Positions 12,228 to 23,545 of a stretch of 64,000 nucleotides of DNA are shown one piece after another; the first letter of the stretch is position 1; every line of letters begins with the position of its first letter. The translations under genes and the position numbers were made by a program. Below the pieces are notes generated by a model that saw only the letters and a list, made by a program, of their open reading frames with translations, had not been told where the DNA came from and did not search any database. The stretch comes from Chloranthus sessilifolius (taxonomy: Eukaryota > Streptophyta > Magnoliopsida > Chloranthales > Chloranthaceae), in assembly GCA_021018995.1 (NCBI GenBank), contig CM037596.1, positions 15,699,501 to 15,763,500 of the forward strand, written 5' to 3'.

Positions 12228-13620
12228 TGATGAGTAGTGAAATATGATGATATTTCACCCCTAAATACCTATATTTAGTCATCCGATGAAGGCTATCTGA
12301 TGAGATTTGCTAGATTTGAAGTGTTTGTAAATCTGGTCAAGTTTCTAAAAACCCAAGAATCCCGAAAATAATGTCAAAACCGCTATTTTGGGTCATTGAG
12401 AACTTAGTGCGTCTTGCAGCTCAATTTGGACCTTCAAGACGTCAGATTCAGGAAATTGCTAAAACATAAAAGTTGTAGAGCTCGTCGTCAGCTTTCCAAC
12501 GCTTCAAGAATCACCTTAATCCGAGTTCGGTACAGAAAATTATGAGCAAAATACCGAGGCAGTATCGATGCAAAGCTAGGCGGAATTCACGAAAATTACT
12601 CTTAGATGTCAATCGAGAGAGGTATTAGGTTAGGCTATTATAAAAAGGGAAGCCACGAGTTTCTTAGGGGATTATTATTTTTGCAATTAGAATATTATTC
12701 ATTCTTTCTTTTTAGTTTTTAGGGCTCTTCACTTTGGGGAATATTTTCTTCATCTTTTCAAGTCTTCTTCTCTCTTCTAGGGTTTATTCAGTAGAGATTG
12801 TACCTAGGATTTGCATTATTTTTCTGAGAAATTCATAGATTGTATTTAGGAAAAACAATTGCAAATATCTTTTGGAAGAAATAAAGAGGAATGACTTTGA
12901 AAGAAAAAGGAGATCAAACACCAAAGATGAGCTAAATCGAGAGATCGGGGAAGATCGATCCCGGATAAGTACCTATGTTTATGATTAATACCATCTATTA
13001 TTGTTATCATGGAATCGTTTTGCTCAAAGTTTGTGTGATTGAAAATATTTTAAATGCTTTTGTTATGACCGTTGATTGCGGCGTATCAACGTCGTAATCG
13101 CTAGATCTGGACTGCAGTGATCTAGGTCAGTAGAGCGATTATGTGCTGATTGTCGTGATCTAAATATCATGAGATACGCTATGCTTTTTACATGGCTCAT
13201 ACCGCAATGTTAGGCAGAGTCATTGTTTTTAGAAAGGGTTGGCCGGATTGATGATCATATTTGATTTCAAGTCATTTTCTTGATGAATGATGGTGGGAAT
13301 GGTGATTTAATGAACGTGGTTTTAATGATAGAAAAGGGGTACGAATCTGGGGTAGCATATTCCTTGATCTCATTTTAATATTGTTCGTAGATTTATCAGT
13401 AATTAATTGTTTAGATTAATTTATTTTTCTGCATTTAGGAAAAGTGCGTTAAGTTTTTGGTAAAATTGAATCTGCCCTTTGGTACTTCCTTAGGGACGTT
13501 TTTAAAATCTCTAAAAGAATTAATTAAAAATTCACGTTTCCCTGTGGGTTCGACACCCCTGTTCTTGCCATACTGCAATAGATCTTGTGCACTTGCAAGG
13601 GTTACATTCTAAATCGATCA
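12228..13620 (+). repeat. 3' LTR of the Tat/Athila-like element
   Basis: A 1,393-bp direct repeat of 2330-3727, ending AAATCGATCA and followed by the CATAT duplication and the resumed LINE frame. Confidence 0.93.
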
Positions 13621-13625
13621 CATAT

Positions 13626-14523
13626 ATATATTGACTCTTGTTGCCCTCTTTGTGGAGAAGCTCCGAAAACATTAAGCCACGCCCTCAAGGACTGTACCAT
13701 GGCTGTACAATTATGGTTTGCATCTTTCATTGGCCTTTATAGTAAAGTATCCCATACTTTCTATTTTACCGATTAGATACTTTAAATTCACTCTTTGCTT
13801 GGCAAAGATACAATTGAATACTTTTTTATGATTGTCTGGGCGATCTAGAATTATAGAAACCAGATGAATTCAGGAAGGAGTGGGCCTAATATTCCTCTTG
13901 CAGTAAAAGAAGCCGAAGTCTACTTAAGCGAATTCCGAAGAGTCAACTCCCCACCTATCCACAACAACTTGGTGGTCAATACCAATTCGCTTAAAAGGTT
14001 GAAACCTCCTCCAATTAACTCTTTTAAAGTTAATTGCGATGGGGTTTGGTGCAGTAAATCTAAATCGGGCGGCATTGGTGTGGTCATCAGAAATGATAAG
14101 GGTTCTCTGGTATCTTTATTGGCCAAACGACATCCTCATGTGTTTTCTCCTGATCATGCTGAAGCCTTAGTCATTCTTCATAGTATTCAACTAGTCTCGG
14201 GCCATAACCTGTCAAATATTACTATTGAAGGAGATTCTTCAAATGTTCTAAACTCCATTACAAGGGAAGACATGTATTCCTCGCTTTTGGGACCCATTTT
14301 CAAAGAGATTATTGATCAGTCCAAGGAGTTTAGATCTCTTAAGTGGAACTTAGTTAACAGAGGTTTGAATTCTGTGGCTGATTGATTTTCTAAAATAAGT
14401 CTAAATGTTGAGCAATGTAACATTTGGTGGGGTGACCATATCTTTGACCAAATAAAAACCTATGTATCATATATTTAGTCTAATGCAATTGACTTATTTT
14501 TTAAAAAAAAAAAAAAAAAAAAA
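13626..14523 (+). pseudogene. L1-type LINE remnant, right part (zf-RVT, RNase H, poly-A)
   Basis: The frame broken at 2329 continues with CCPLCGEAPKTLSHALKDC (about 13638-13695), the zinc-binding zf-RVT motif. A plant RNase H-like domain follows at about 14015-14385: FKVNCDGVWCSKSKSGGIG, then EALVILHSIQL and EGDSSNVLNSI, ending VNRGLNSVAD. This keeps the first Asp, Glu and second Asp of the active site. A TAG-type stop near 13775 and a TGA at 14383 break it. The tail A-run is at about 14503-14523. It shares one insertion with 1-2329, split by the Ty3 element. Confidence 0.9.
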
Positions 14524-14904
14524 ACAAAATGATAGCCGTAGGAGATATTAGAGTTTACATTTAGACACGACCGTGATAGCCATTCAAGAAATCATTATAT
14601 TGGCTCAATACAATTAGAAAAGTGGTTTTATGTTTACAAAGATGACTGGTACACGTTCAATGTTGTACTAGCCTCACATCGTATATATATTATAAGCTAA
14701 AAAGTAAAAGGCGCACCATGGGAGTTAGTGCCAAAGGGAGGGATTATCCCGCCCCCTCTTGTACTGAAAAAAATAATAATAAGACTATCAGCTACCAACT
14801 ATTAGCCCTATTGCTACCAAAAACTGCTGCTGTTAGGCTTGCCGTTACCAAAAATTGCCTTAACACTAAGCGCTGCTAAAACACTTTATGTTTGTAGTGT
14901 TGTG
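14524..14904. other. Spacer, no gene seen
   Basis: AT-rich sequence with CTACCAA/GTTACCAAAAA words near 14795-14860. No coding frame, RNA gene or bounded element is supported. Confidence 0.5.
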
Positions 14905-15288
14905 AAGATCACACGCTATTTTACAAGAAAAATCAATTGATTGCCAAAACCAAAGGATGGAGATTGTTTCTTGTCCCAATCTTCTACACAATAGATCTTG
15001 AGATCAAGTCTCAGACGGTCAAATCTTGATTCCATATGACACAGAAACCCCAAAAATGACTGTGATCATAGGCGTATCTTTCAAATAGTCACTTTTGGGG
15101 ATGTGTACAACATGAAATCAACATGTGACCGTCTTGATAGGTGCGTCATAACCTCAAGATCTATTTTATGAAAGATTGGGATGAAACACAATCTCCATTG
15201 TCTGATTTAAGGTTGTTAACAATTTTTTCCTATAAAAGAGCTTGTACTCTTCACAAGAAGAATGGGTGCAAATAACGCCACCCAAAAA
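14905..15288. mobile_element. Diverged copy of the 26497 foldback MITE
   Basis: The right end GGGTGCAAATAACGCCACCC and internal segments (TTGTCCCAATCTTC, ACTTTTGGGGATGTGT, TTGATAGGTGCGTCAT) match the MITE at 26497-26909 in the same orientation. The two halves are partly inverted copies of each other. The left end is eroded and placed only roughly. Confidence 0.65.
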
Positions 15289-15334
15289 TCGACATGACTA
15301 ATTAATTACTTGAATCGGTAGGTTAGGTACAAGT

Positions 15335-15793
15335 GGTGATGATTTGAGTATCTATGATCAACCATCCAATATCAAGTAGTTATGATCAATTTAGGCAATG
15401 TAATGATCATGATCTTACATTGCCACACAAAGTAGCTATAATCAAGTGGCCATCATGATTGAACGGTAGTGATCTAATAACATTGATTGGAAACCATGAT
15501 CAAATGATCATTAACGAGATGTTGTAATTTTACACTATTAATTCGAGCAACTATGATCGAGAGATTATGATTAAGTGGCTATGATAAAATGGATGTAATC
15601 TTTAGGCCATGGTATTACATCTATAATCAAATGGCTATGATCGAGCATCAACAATCAAACGGCTATGATCAAGCAGTTATAAGTAGTTATTGAAGAGAAA
15701 TCATAATTGAGCAGCCACGATCAAAGCAATCAATGGATCATAATCTTACATTCTTATGTCCGCAATCAAGAAGTCATGATTGAGTAGTTATAA
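15335..15793. repeat. Tandem array of TATGATCAAG-type words
   Basis: Roughly twenty imperfect copies of a word of about 15-22 bp, built on TATGATC/GATCATA with AAGTGGC or GAGCAGTT spacers, for example near 15360, 15435, 15495, 15550, 15630, 15660 and 15770. Both orientations of the TGATCA dyad occur. No coding role is visible. The hAT-like element at 15802 appears to have inserted at its right end. Confidence 0.7.
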
Positions 15794-15801
15794 TCGAGCA
15801 T

Positions 15802-16117
15802 ATATGTAGGACTGCCAATGGGCTGAGCTCAGCCTGAACCCGGCCCTGCTCGAGCCTAATTTTAAGTTCAAAAATAATCATGCCAGCCAAAACCTGGCTC
15901 GGCCGACCAAGCCTAACAGAATTAAGGGAAAAGCTCAGGCTGGCCTAGAGCTCTCAATGGGCCGGGCCAGCCCGGATTTTGGCTCACACCGATTTGAAAA
16001 AAGTGATATTTTTTATTAGGCACCCCCGGCCCGGTATTTTAACCGGGCTAAGCATATTGCAATGCGGATAAATCCGGGCCGGGCTTGGATTGAGTGTTGC
16101 AACATCCGTCCCCCCAG

Positions 16118-16171
<54 letters not shown>

Positions 16172-16962
16172 TTATCTTTTTAAAATTATAATTTTTTTTA
16201 TATAGTTAAATATGATTTACTTAAATGTCCTGAGATTAAACCGTTGAACGGTTTAAACTTGGAGCATTTAAGTCAAAAGCATAATAACCTTGTGTATATA
16301 ATTTTTGGCTCCGCAAATTAGATGACTTAATTCATTTTTAAGCAACCAGTACATAACTTTTTAACTACACAACTTGGATGACTTATTAATAGATTTTCAA
16401 GCAACTGTTGTCCGTTATAATTATTGTGCAATAAATTAAAATAAAATATTTAAATAAAAGCATGTACCTGAGCCTCTATAATAGTAATATAATTATTTAA
16501 TTAAAATTTTAACCTTCTTCAAACTTTTATTAGAAAAAAAAATAGCCCAACCTAATTTTATTAGAAAAAACAGCCTCAAAAAAATAGTCTAACAAAATTT
16601 TATGAAAAAAAAAAAACAGTCAGAAAAAATCTCAGAAAAATACCCCTTGGGCTGAGTACATCATAGTCTGGGTTAGGGCCAGACTGAAAAAATTGGGAAC
16701 CCGGTCCGGATAGGTTAGGACTAAATTGAACTCCAACCCGGCCCTAATCCACCCAATTGAGAGCCCTAGGCTCACCAGAACTTGGTTTGGCTTGGGATTG
16801 AGCTTAAATAAAAAGCGTGAGTGTTAAAAGACCCAAGACGAGCCTGGCCTGAAATTCTATGTGGGCCAGCGTGGGGCCTAATTTATGGGACCCAAAATAA
16901 TGGAGCCCACCAAAAGCCCGATCCAAACCTAGCTTGGCACCTTGACAACCCGACATATAGGA
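15802..16962. mobile_element. Non-autonomous hAT-like element rich in GGGCC/CCCGG words
   Basis: The ends pair as inverted repeats: ATATGTAGGACTGCCAATGG on the left against the complement of CACCTTGACAACCCGACATAT on the right. The flanking 8-mers are TCGAGCAT (15794-15801) and TTGAGCAT (16963-16970), 7 of 8 alike, which suits an 8-bp hAT-type duplication. The interior holds GGGCCGGGCC-type words near both ends, an (AT)n tract at about 16118-16167 and no transposase. Because the left flank is part of the TATGATC array, the duplication could be fortuitous. Confidence 0.55.
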
Positions 16963-16970
16963 TTGAGCAT

Positions 16971-17361
16971 CCATCCTTGAGTCGATGGGATTGAAAGCAG
17001 TTAAACACCTTTAAAATGAAATGTTACCATGTAAATATCATGTAAATCTCCATAACAAATGGTACTGAGTAAATCTCCAAAACGGTTTGAGCCGTTAATT
17101 TTAGAGATTTAGAAATTTGTATGATAACCATTCATTTTAAAGATTATGGAGATGAGTTAGTCTATAATGAGTGTCCACGCCTATGCGTGATCACATGGAA
17201 GACCGTGAACGTTATGCAGTCACACAAATGTGCAGGCTGCCTTATTACACATGATGGATGGACACCCATTGTATTCAATATTCTTTTTTTTTTTTTCAAA
17301 TGATACCTGGGTTTCCTGACCTTCATATCATGGTCTTTGCATCACCTCATATTACACTTGA
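16971..17361. other. Spacer, no gene seen
   Basis: AT-rich. A 60-residue frame at 17121-17303 has no recognisable content. GTAAATCTCC...GGTTTGAGCCGTT words recur near 17040-17100. Confidence 0.5.
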
Positions 17362-17370
17362 TAAAAATAA

Positions 17371-17784
17371 GGGTTTTTTCATATAACTCCTATGTTTTAA
17401 AATATTTATAAATGCCACCCATGTTCCCATAATTATAAATAACCACTAATTTATAGTTTTCAGTTTAAATAACACCTTGAGTTAATATCATCTCTAAAAT
17501 AGCAAAGTGAGGTTTGAGAAGTATTTCCAACACGGGGAAAAAAAATAATATAAGTGATAAGTGTACTTGTTTTTTTAAGAAACAGAATACTTTGCTTTTT
17601 TAAGAAAGGGCTATTACCGAAATAATAACTCAAATTTTTTATTTTCTTTTGATAGAGAATAACTTAAGGTGTTATTTAAACATAAAACTATAAATTAGAG
17701 GTCATTTATAAATAAGTGAAACAAAGGATAGCATTTATAAATATGTCAAGACATAGGTTTATGGCCGGTAAATAAAAAAAACCC
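17371..17784. mobile_element. Foldback MITE, Mutator-type (9-bp TSD)
   Basis: A 414-bp element with arms of about 125 bp. The left arm begins GGGTTTTTTCATATAACTCC and the right end is complementary, ending AAAAAAACCC. Inner arm matches include ATTTATAAATG and TTTAAATAACACCTT. It is flanked by perfect TAAAAATAA at 17362-17370 and 17785-17793. No coding capacity. The right TSD copy is also the left TSD of the MULE at 17794. Confidence 0.85.
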
Positions 17785-17793
17785 TAAAAATAA

Positions 17794-17899
17794 GGGAAAT
17801 TTATACTTTTGGCCCTATAATTTTGCGTATTTGCAGAAACGGCTCTATAGTTTCAATCCGTGTATAACATGCCAACTCCAAGCCTAGCCGGTTCCACGT
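17794..17899. repeat. Left terminal inverted repeat of the MULE
   Basis: 106 bp, beginning GGGAAATTTATACTTTTGGC. It aligns to the complement of 25748-25853 over its whole length with scattered substitutions. Confidence 0.93.
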
Positions 17900-17907
17900 T
17901 TCCCTTA

Positions 17908-17909
<2 letters not shown>

Positions 17910-17972
<63 letters not shown>
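17910..17972. repeat. (TA)n microsatellite inside the MULE
   Basis: About 30 TA units just inside the left terminal repeat, upstream of MURA. Confidence 0.95.
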
Positions 17973-17973
<1 letters not shown>

Positions 17974-18147
17974 TTCTCTATGCTTATTTGTCATTTTTAA
18001 AGCTTTTTCTTGGATTGTGATTTCGAGATTCGACTACAGTTGGTATAACTCAGAGAACTACAACAGGGTAGGTAAGATATCGAGTACATTATCTTTGTAA
18101 GATATTGTTTTCCCTTCGTTTTTAATATATATTAGGTAGACCAAGCT

Positions 18148-18268
18148 AGGTAAGATATCGGCCGATATCTTAGGATATCAACCGCTATCTTAAGATATCG
18201 GCCGATATCCTAAGCTATCGACGATATCGGCCGATATCTTAAGATAGCGTCCGATATCCTAGGATAGC
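18148..18268. repeat. MULE motif array A (GATATCGGCCGATATC)
   Basis: The perfect 16-bp palindrome GATATCGGCCGATATC occurs at 18154-18169 and twice more, with variant units (ATCAACCGCTAT, ATAGCGTCCGATAT) between them, spaced by CTTAAG or CCTAGG, themselves palindromes. It lies 100 bp upstream of the MURA start, between the left terminal repeat and the coding region. A TTGTAG acceptor-like site at 18357-18362 raises the possibility that it is in a 5' intron. Confidence 0.85.
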
Positions 18269-18368
18269 CTTTTAATCAATTAATTTTTATTTTTTAATAT
18301 TATAGCGCTAAGTTAAGTATTACTCTTTTAAACAACTAATTTTCATTTTGTAAATATTGTAGGTTGAA

Positions 18369-21059
18369 ATGGATGTTCTCCTTCTTTGCCATTTTGATTT
18401 CGTCCGTGTGGGAGATAATATTTACAACGGAGGATATCGGAGGATTGTCACTGTCACGGAGAACATATCATTTGATGAGTTTATGGAGAAAATGTACAAG
18501 GTCAGTAGGATACGACCGGAAGAACATTCTATTACACTAACGGTTTCATTACACATAGGGAATGAGCTTGTGTTTGCTGAATTATTTGACTTTGATGATC
18601 TTACAAACTTATTCAGAGCATATCGTATTGGTGATGGTGTGATAAATATTTATATCGAAAAATCATTAGTCACTACCGTAGCAGAAATTTTATCGTCTTT
18701 AGAAGCATTTCAACCGTTCCAGGAAACAAACGAAGATAATGATGGTGTGAGAACAGAACATTTGATTGAAAATCAAGAAATAAGGTTTGAAGAAGAGAAC
18801 ATCGCTGCACCGATGATAGTCGACGATAATAGAAATATGAATATAGGATTTTTCCCCTACCGTAGGCCTCTTGAGCAACTCTCTTCAGACATTCCAATGA
18901 GTGAAGGTAATGAAGATTAATGATATTGTCATCAAATGAATCCGATGCATGATACATCTCAGTTCAACTTCGATTCGGTAAATCAGTGGGAAACGTTTTT
19001 AGTCTGCCTTAGTCCATATCAATTGCCTTTCGAACCAATAGCTTCGGAGCCAACGATAATCGAGCCTTCAACACAACAGCTTTTCGTACATTAAACATTC
19101 CCGCATCGGCCAACATCAATCCAAACAACTGCACATCAACCAAACGTATATCGACGGGCTCAATCCCAATCACGTAATAACCATCCAGTCGATGACTGTG
19201 ATAGTGATCCTGAAAATAATGAAGCACCGCTGTCTCCCACTTCGCGTGTTCATACTAATAGGGGAATTGATTAACCTCTGGTGGACGAAGACTATCAGTT
19301 TAATGACTCAGAAGGATAGTATATGGATTCAGATGATGAGGAACTGTATGAAGGGGGACCAATTACCATTGGTCAGACATTTAGAAATAAGAAATCTTTT
19401 CAGAAAGCTCTTAAAGAATTTTCAATGGCAAATAATTTTTAGATTAAACCAATAAAAACTAGTTCTCTTCGAGTTACTGCGAGGTGTGTTGAAGTAGGAT
19501 GTGCTTGGCGAATACATGCATCGAAATTAGTAGGTGTGGACACATTTACTGTAAAAACTTTCCACCCGGAACATATGTGCGGAATGCCAGCTTTCGGAAG
19601 CAGACATCGCCAATGTACGACATCGTGGATAGCTTCATTCGTGAGAGATAAGCTATTAAAAAGCTTTGACGAGACTCCTGCTTCAATAATTTTTGATATT
19701 AAAAAAAAATACGGTATAATAGTATGTTATTGGAAAGCATGAAGAGGAAAAGAAATGACGTTGAATGACATCCGAGGTAGCTGGAAGGAGCAATTTAAGA
19801 TGTTATCGTCATATGTCGCCGAATTACAATGGGTCGATCTAGACGTACAGACCGAATTGTGTCTCGAGCCTGAGAATGCATTTCAGAGATTCTCCGTGGT
19901 ATTCAGACCTTGCATTCGAAGCTTTCGTAATACTTTACGAAGAATAGTTGCGGTAGATGGAACGCATTTGCGTGGACGATACAATGAAGTGTTGTTAATA
20001 GCTATGGGGATAGACGGGAATAGACATTTATTCCCTATAGTGTTCGACGTTGTACCGAAAGAAAATGAAGATCATTGGACATGGTTCCTTGATCTATTAG
20101 GGAGACGTGTAATCGGTGACTTTGAAGAGCAGTTTGTATTGATATTAGACAGATAGAAAAGTTTGATGGAAGTTGTGAATTTTTTTTTTCCTAACGCCTT
20201 TTACAGCTACTGTATGCGACACCTAGCTCTAAATCTGTTTAATATATATGAGGATATAATATCTAAACCGCTTTTCTGGGTTGCTGCCCGTGCATTTTCG
20301 GAAGTAAAATTTAAAAGAATTATGCGAAAAATAGAAGACGATGCCCCCCCGGAATGTACAACATGGATTAAAGAAATTGATGATTATTTTTGGGCGCGCG
20401 CTTATTTTCAAGGGAGGCGTTATGATATGTTGACAACTAATATAGTTGAAAGCATAAATAGTGTGTTGAAAATAGTCAGGAAAGAACCGATCGTGAGCAT
20501 GTTAGAAACTATTCACACAAAGGTAGCCGAATTTTATCTTCGCCGTCAGGAGGAAGGAAATAAAATGACACACGTGTTAACACCGATGACCCAAGAACAC
20601 ATAACACGAAATTCAGGATGGGCCCGTCGAAAAAATGTTATACCATATGATCGCGATATATTTCAAGTTAAACGTGGTGATTACACTCATAGTGTCGATC
20701 TAGATAAACGAACATGTACATGTAGACGTTGGGCTATTCTTGGATTAGCATGTTCACATGCGATCGCCGCATTATCGCGCCGAAACAGAGAAAGAGAGAT
20801 TCCCCAATTTTGTGAGCATTGGTTTACCAGTAACTTATTTAGGGAAACTTATAAAGAACACTTTGTCCCGACGGTTGACAAACGCCAATGGACTTCGCAA
20901 AGAGACGACATTCAAGTTTTGCCTCCGCACAAAATACGTCAAGCCGACCGTCTGAAGAAAAGGAGAATAAGATCTAAAGGCGAAATTCGACCACTGCGAT
21001 GTAAAAACTATAACAAATACGGTCATAACCGTCGCTCGTGTAAATTTGTTAGAATTTAA
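18369..21059 (+). pseudogene. MURA-like MULE transposase, several stops
   Basis: The N-terminal frame (18369-18920) looks like the PB1-like leader of plant MURA proteins (FDEFMEKMYKVSRIRPEEHS). The MuDR domain lies at about 19330-19580 (ITIGQTFRNKKSFQKAL, HPEHMCG). The DDE catalytic core lies at about 19945-20215: IVAVDGTHLRGRY gives the first Asp, VLILDR the second, and ENEDHWTWFL the Glu region, followed by FYSYCMRHLALNL. A SWIM zinc finger follows near 20710-20760 (TCTCRRWAILGLACSHAI), and the C-terminal knuckle near 20998-21045 has Tyr-Asn where a CxxC second Cys is usual. Stops near 18918, 19318, 19441, 19742 and 20155 break it. It would bind the terminal repeats and move the element. 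Confidence 0.9.
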
Positions 21060-21423
21060 AATTAACTTATATTACTTGTAAGAGTACCGTAAGCCTTTAT
21101 TTCTACCCTTATCGATATCGATAACATTTCATATTGTATAAAGGGAGCCGGTTAGGTCCTAAATTGGAAGACGGTGACCGTCCTCCAAGATACATGTGGA
21201 GCTCCACGTGCCACCTTAAAGAGTATTTGAGTGTCACATGGAGCACAAGTGGACAGTATAGATTAATATTAAACCCACGTGAAATTAACTTATATTACTT
21301 GACAAATTTCTTTGGGCCACATTTCACGATTCAAAATAAACTGCTTTGAATCAGATGAAGGAGACAATTTATCATCATTCATCATCCAATTAGATTTTGA
21401 GATCATGGCCTTAGTATCGACAG

Positions 21424-21712
21424 CTAATTTTTAGCGAAAAATCATCGGCCGATGACTTAATTATTCGGCCGATGACTTAATTTAGCGGCCGATGACTTAA
21501 GTGTTAATGTCTGCTAACTTAAGTTATCGTCTGATGACTTAAGATATCCGTCGATGACTTAAGTCATCGGCCGCTAAATTAAGTCATCGACCGATAACTT
21601 AAGTAATCGGACGATAACTTAAGTCATCGGCCAATAACTTAAGTCATCGGCCGATATATTAAGTTAGCGGACACTAACTTAAGTTAGCGGCCACATATTT
21701 AAGACCGTGCCG
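21424..21712. repeat. MULE motif array B (TTAAGTCATCGGCCGATGAC)
   Basis: About a dozen 20-24 bp units of the type ATCGGCCGATGACTTAA, with variants GCGGCCGATGAC, ATCGACCGATAAC and ATCGGACGATAAC, separated by the CTTAAG palindrome. It lies between the 3' ends of the convergent MURA and Ulp1 genes, where no coding frame exists. Confidence 0.9.
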
Positions 21713-21946
21713 CTAATTTATATGAAATCTAAAGATCAAATACAAGACTTTTTATAATGTCTATAAAGAATTGTTAGACAATTAGGATAAATTGATACAA
21801 CGAAAATTGTACAATGATATAAAATATTTAAAATTTTATCAAAAATATTTACAAAAATCTATAAAATTTTACAAAGATATGAAATATAAAGTTTAACTCT
21901 TCTTCCCAAACGTGCACATTAAATGTCCGATTTCGGCTCTAAATTG

Positions 21947-22279
21947 TTACATTTGTTTTTCTTCGAAATCAATAGTCCGCCGTTGGGAGAAGTATTCCAT
22001 GTACTTTAAAACATATACACCGTAGTCCCAATCGTTGCTTTGGATCGGGAGAATGACACTGTTGAACGCCGATTCCTTCCATTGTTGATCGAAAGCTGAC
22101 TTTAAACCGACAGTGTAAAGAAGACGCGGAAGGTGATGCAATAGACACCCTTTATGCTCTTCGAACCTCCTTGAGCACTCTCGGTCTGCCGGATCTATTA
22201 ATTTAATTTCATGATCAACTAATGAAATTATAGTCAACGCCCAGTGGCTATGTTTTTGGCTATGCATCGGAAGATAAAT
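21947..22279 (-). pseudogene. Ulp1/C48-like cysteine protease domain, last exon, of the MULE minus-strand gene
   Basis: The exon follows a cag acceptor at 22280-22282 and ends at TAA/TGA-type stop 21947. It carries HSHWALTIISLVDHEIKLID (the His of the catalytic triad and the Asp region) and ends in LPIQSNDWDYGVYVLKYMEY, where Ulp1 proteases have Asp-Cys-Gly. Here the catalytic Cys position is Tyr, so peptidase activity is not expected even without other lesions. The previous intron (22280-22372, GT-AG, 93 bp) keeps the frame between AVDCGT and IYLPMH. Confidence 0.85.
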
Positions 22280-22372
22280 CTGTACAAATATGGAACCGAA
22301 ATTTTAAATAATTAATTTTATTTAAAAGCCGTTAACGTTAAATAAAGTGAAGTGTAGTATTAAAAAACGTAC

Positions 22373-22563
22373 CGTTCCACAGTCGACCGCGTGAATTTCG
22401 CGTTTATCATTTGTAAGTAGTGGTTCAAGCGGCTTTAAATTGTTACGAATCTTTCACTCGTCTCGTCACAGTAGGCCTGCCACTTATCGAAGTCGCTAAG
22501 TGCTGCTAGACCTTTATTATCGATAAATTTTTCATATTTTTTCTCGTCTGCTATAAACAAGGT
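22373..22563 (-). pseudogene. Ulp1-like gene, penultimate exon (frameshifted)
   Basis: It is bounded by GTTTCAG and GTACGT splice signals. It reads FIADEKKYEKFIDNKGLAAL then, in another frame, NDKREIHAVDCGT. A stop and a small frameshift lie near 22450-22470. It connects the WLDNEVIDAY exon to the HW exon of the same gene. Confidence 0.75.
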
Positions 22564-22662
22564 CTGAAACAGAATTATGTAGTAAGTAAATAAATTAAAA
22601 GAAGTGTGAATGAAAAGACAAATAAATGAAATAAACGAAACAATAAATAGTTGAAACCTTAC

Positions 22663-22865
22663 CAGGGCAGACGCAGAAGCGAACCAACTTTTTTTGGCAT
22701 TTACCGTAAACGTTGAATCGTTGATAACTTTAAGGACTCTCGAGTACGCGTCGATGACTTCATTGTCAAGCCACGAGCGTCCTTTGAGAACCTTTAAAAG
22801 ACCAACTGTGATCTTAACACCATGACAGTATTGACGATTACATCGTCTTCTTCCTTCGGTCGGTT
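22663..22865 (-). pseudogene. Ulp1-like gene, exon with WLDNEVIDAY motif
   Basis: The acceptor is TTTTTAG at the high-coordinate side and the donor is GTAAGG at 22661-22662. The translation contains CHGVKITVGLLKVLKGRSWL followed by DNEVIDAYSRVL, the substrate-binding Trp-Leu-x-x-Glu-Val-Ile motif typical of plant Ulp1-like proteins, then KKSWFASASAL at the donor. Confidence 0.8.
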
Positions 22866-23477
22866 CTAAAAACTGAACATATATTTGTGCTCCATTGATT
22901 TTGGCTCATCCTCATCCTCCTCCACAACCAATCTTGGTCTTTTTATAACGGCTTTACTTATTAGAGTCTTTCTCTTCTTCCGAGCACGCAAGTTATATCC
23001 CTCAACTTTACTTTTTCCAGTTGATAGTTTAACTAAAATTGATTTGAGGGATGCTGACTGTGACTCACGAGAAGGCTGGGTAAGAGGAGCACCCTCATTG
23101 CCCACTTCCACCAAGGGTTGTTTAGTAGGAGGTGGAGGAGCTTCAGAAGTTTTGGGGGCCGTGATTTGATGGGTAGGTTGAGGAGCAGTGGGTTTTGGGC
23201 CAATGGGTTTAGGGGCAGAAGTTCGGAGGGCAGTGGATTGATGGCTTGGTTGAGGAGCAATGGGTTTAGGGTTAGTAAGTTTAGGGGAAGAAGTTTTGGG
23301 GGCACTTGATTGATTGGTAGGTTGATGAGCAGTGGGTTTTAGGCCAAAGGGTTTAGGGGCAGAAGTTAGGGGGGCAGTGGATTGATGGCTTGGTGGAGGA
23401 ATAGTAGATTTAAAAGCTGTAGGATGAGTGGCAGAGGGAATGAAGGTTTCAAATAGAACAGATGAAAGAATATTATC
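22866..23477 (-). CDS. Pro/Ser/Thr-rich repeat exon of the MULE minus-strand gene
   Basis: The open frame carries about eight imperfect repeats of a KPxxxQPxHQSTAPxTSAP type unit (about 23150-23420), followed by a basic, acidic tail (LRARKKRKTLISKAVIKRPR) that could act as a nuclear targeting signal. The acceptor lies at 23478-23480. The frame closes at a stop inside the following intron region. It links the coiled-coil exon to the Ulp1-like part. Low complexity makes homology inference unsafe. Confidence 0.6.
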   Translation of the reverse strand, partial: DNILSSVLFETFIPSATHPTAFKSTIPPPSHQSTAPLTSAPKPFGLKPTAHQPTNQSSAPKTSSPKLTNPKPIAPQPSHQSTALRTSAPKPIGPKPTAPQPTHQITAPKTSEAPPPPTKQPLVEVGNEGAPLTQPSRESQSASLKSILVKLSTGKSKVEGYNLRARKKRKTLISKAVIKRPRLVVEEDEDEPKSMEHKYMFSF

Positions 23478-23545
23478 CTGTATAATAACAAAATACATTA
23501 AAAGCTGTCATTATTCTACAATTTTTTTTTTATTTGGGATTAATT

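Larger units (their letters stand above)
2330..13620 (+). mobile_element. Ty3/gypsy LTR retrotransposon, Tat/Athila-like (non-chromovirus), degraded
   Basis: The element is 11,291 bp, with long LTRs beginning TGATGAGTAGTGA and ending AAATCGATCA. A 5-bp target duplication CATAT flanks it (2325-2329 and 13621-13625). Order is LTR, degenerate primer site, gag, protease, reverse transcriptase, RNase H, integrase, a 2.1-kb noncoding 3' stretch and LTR. The integrase C-terminus ends in VNGQRLKPMFEPM, and just downstream is the GGTTTGGGGGTA...GAGGACATTG signature common in the Tat/Athila group. No chromodomain is present. Coding frames are heavily broken. It sits inside the zf-RVT domain of a LINE, so it is younger than that LINE. 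Confidence 0.93.

Noticed and set aside
22885..23309. Plus-strand Gly/Arg-rich frames opposite the Pro-rich exon
   Set aside because: They are antisense shadows of the Pro-rich repeat, which has matching splice sites on the minus strand.
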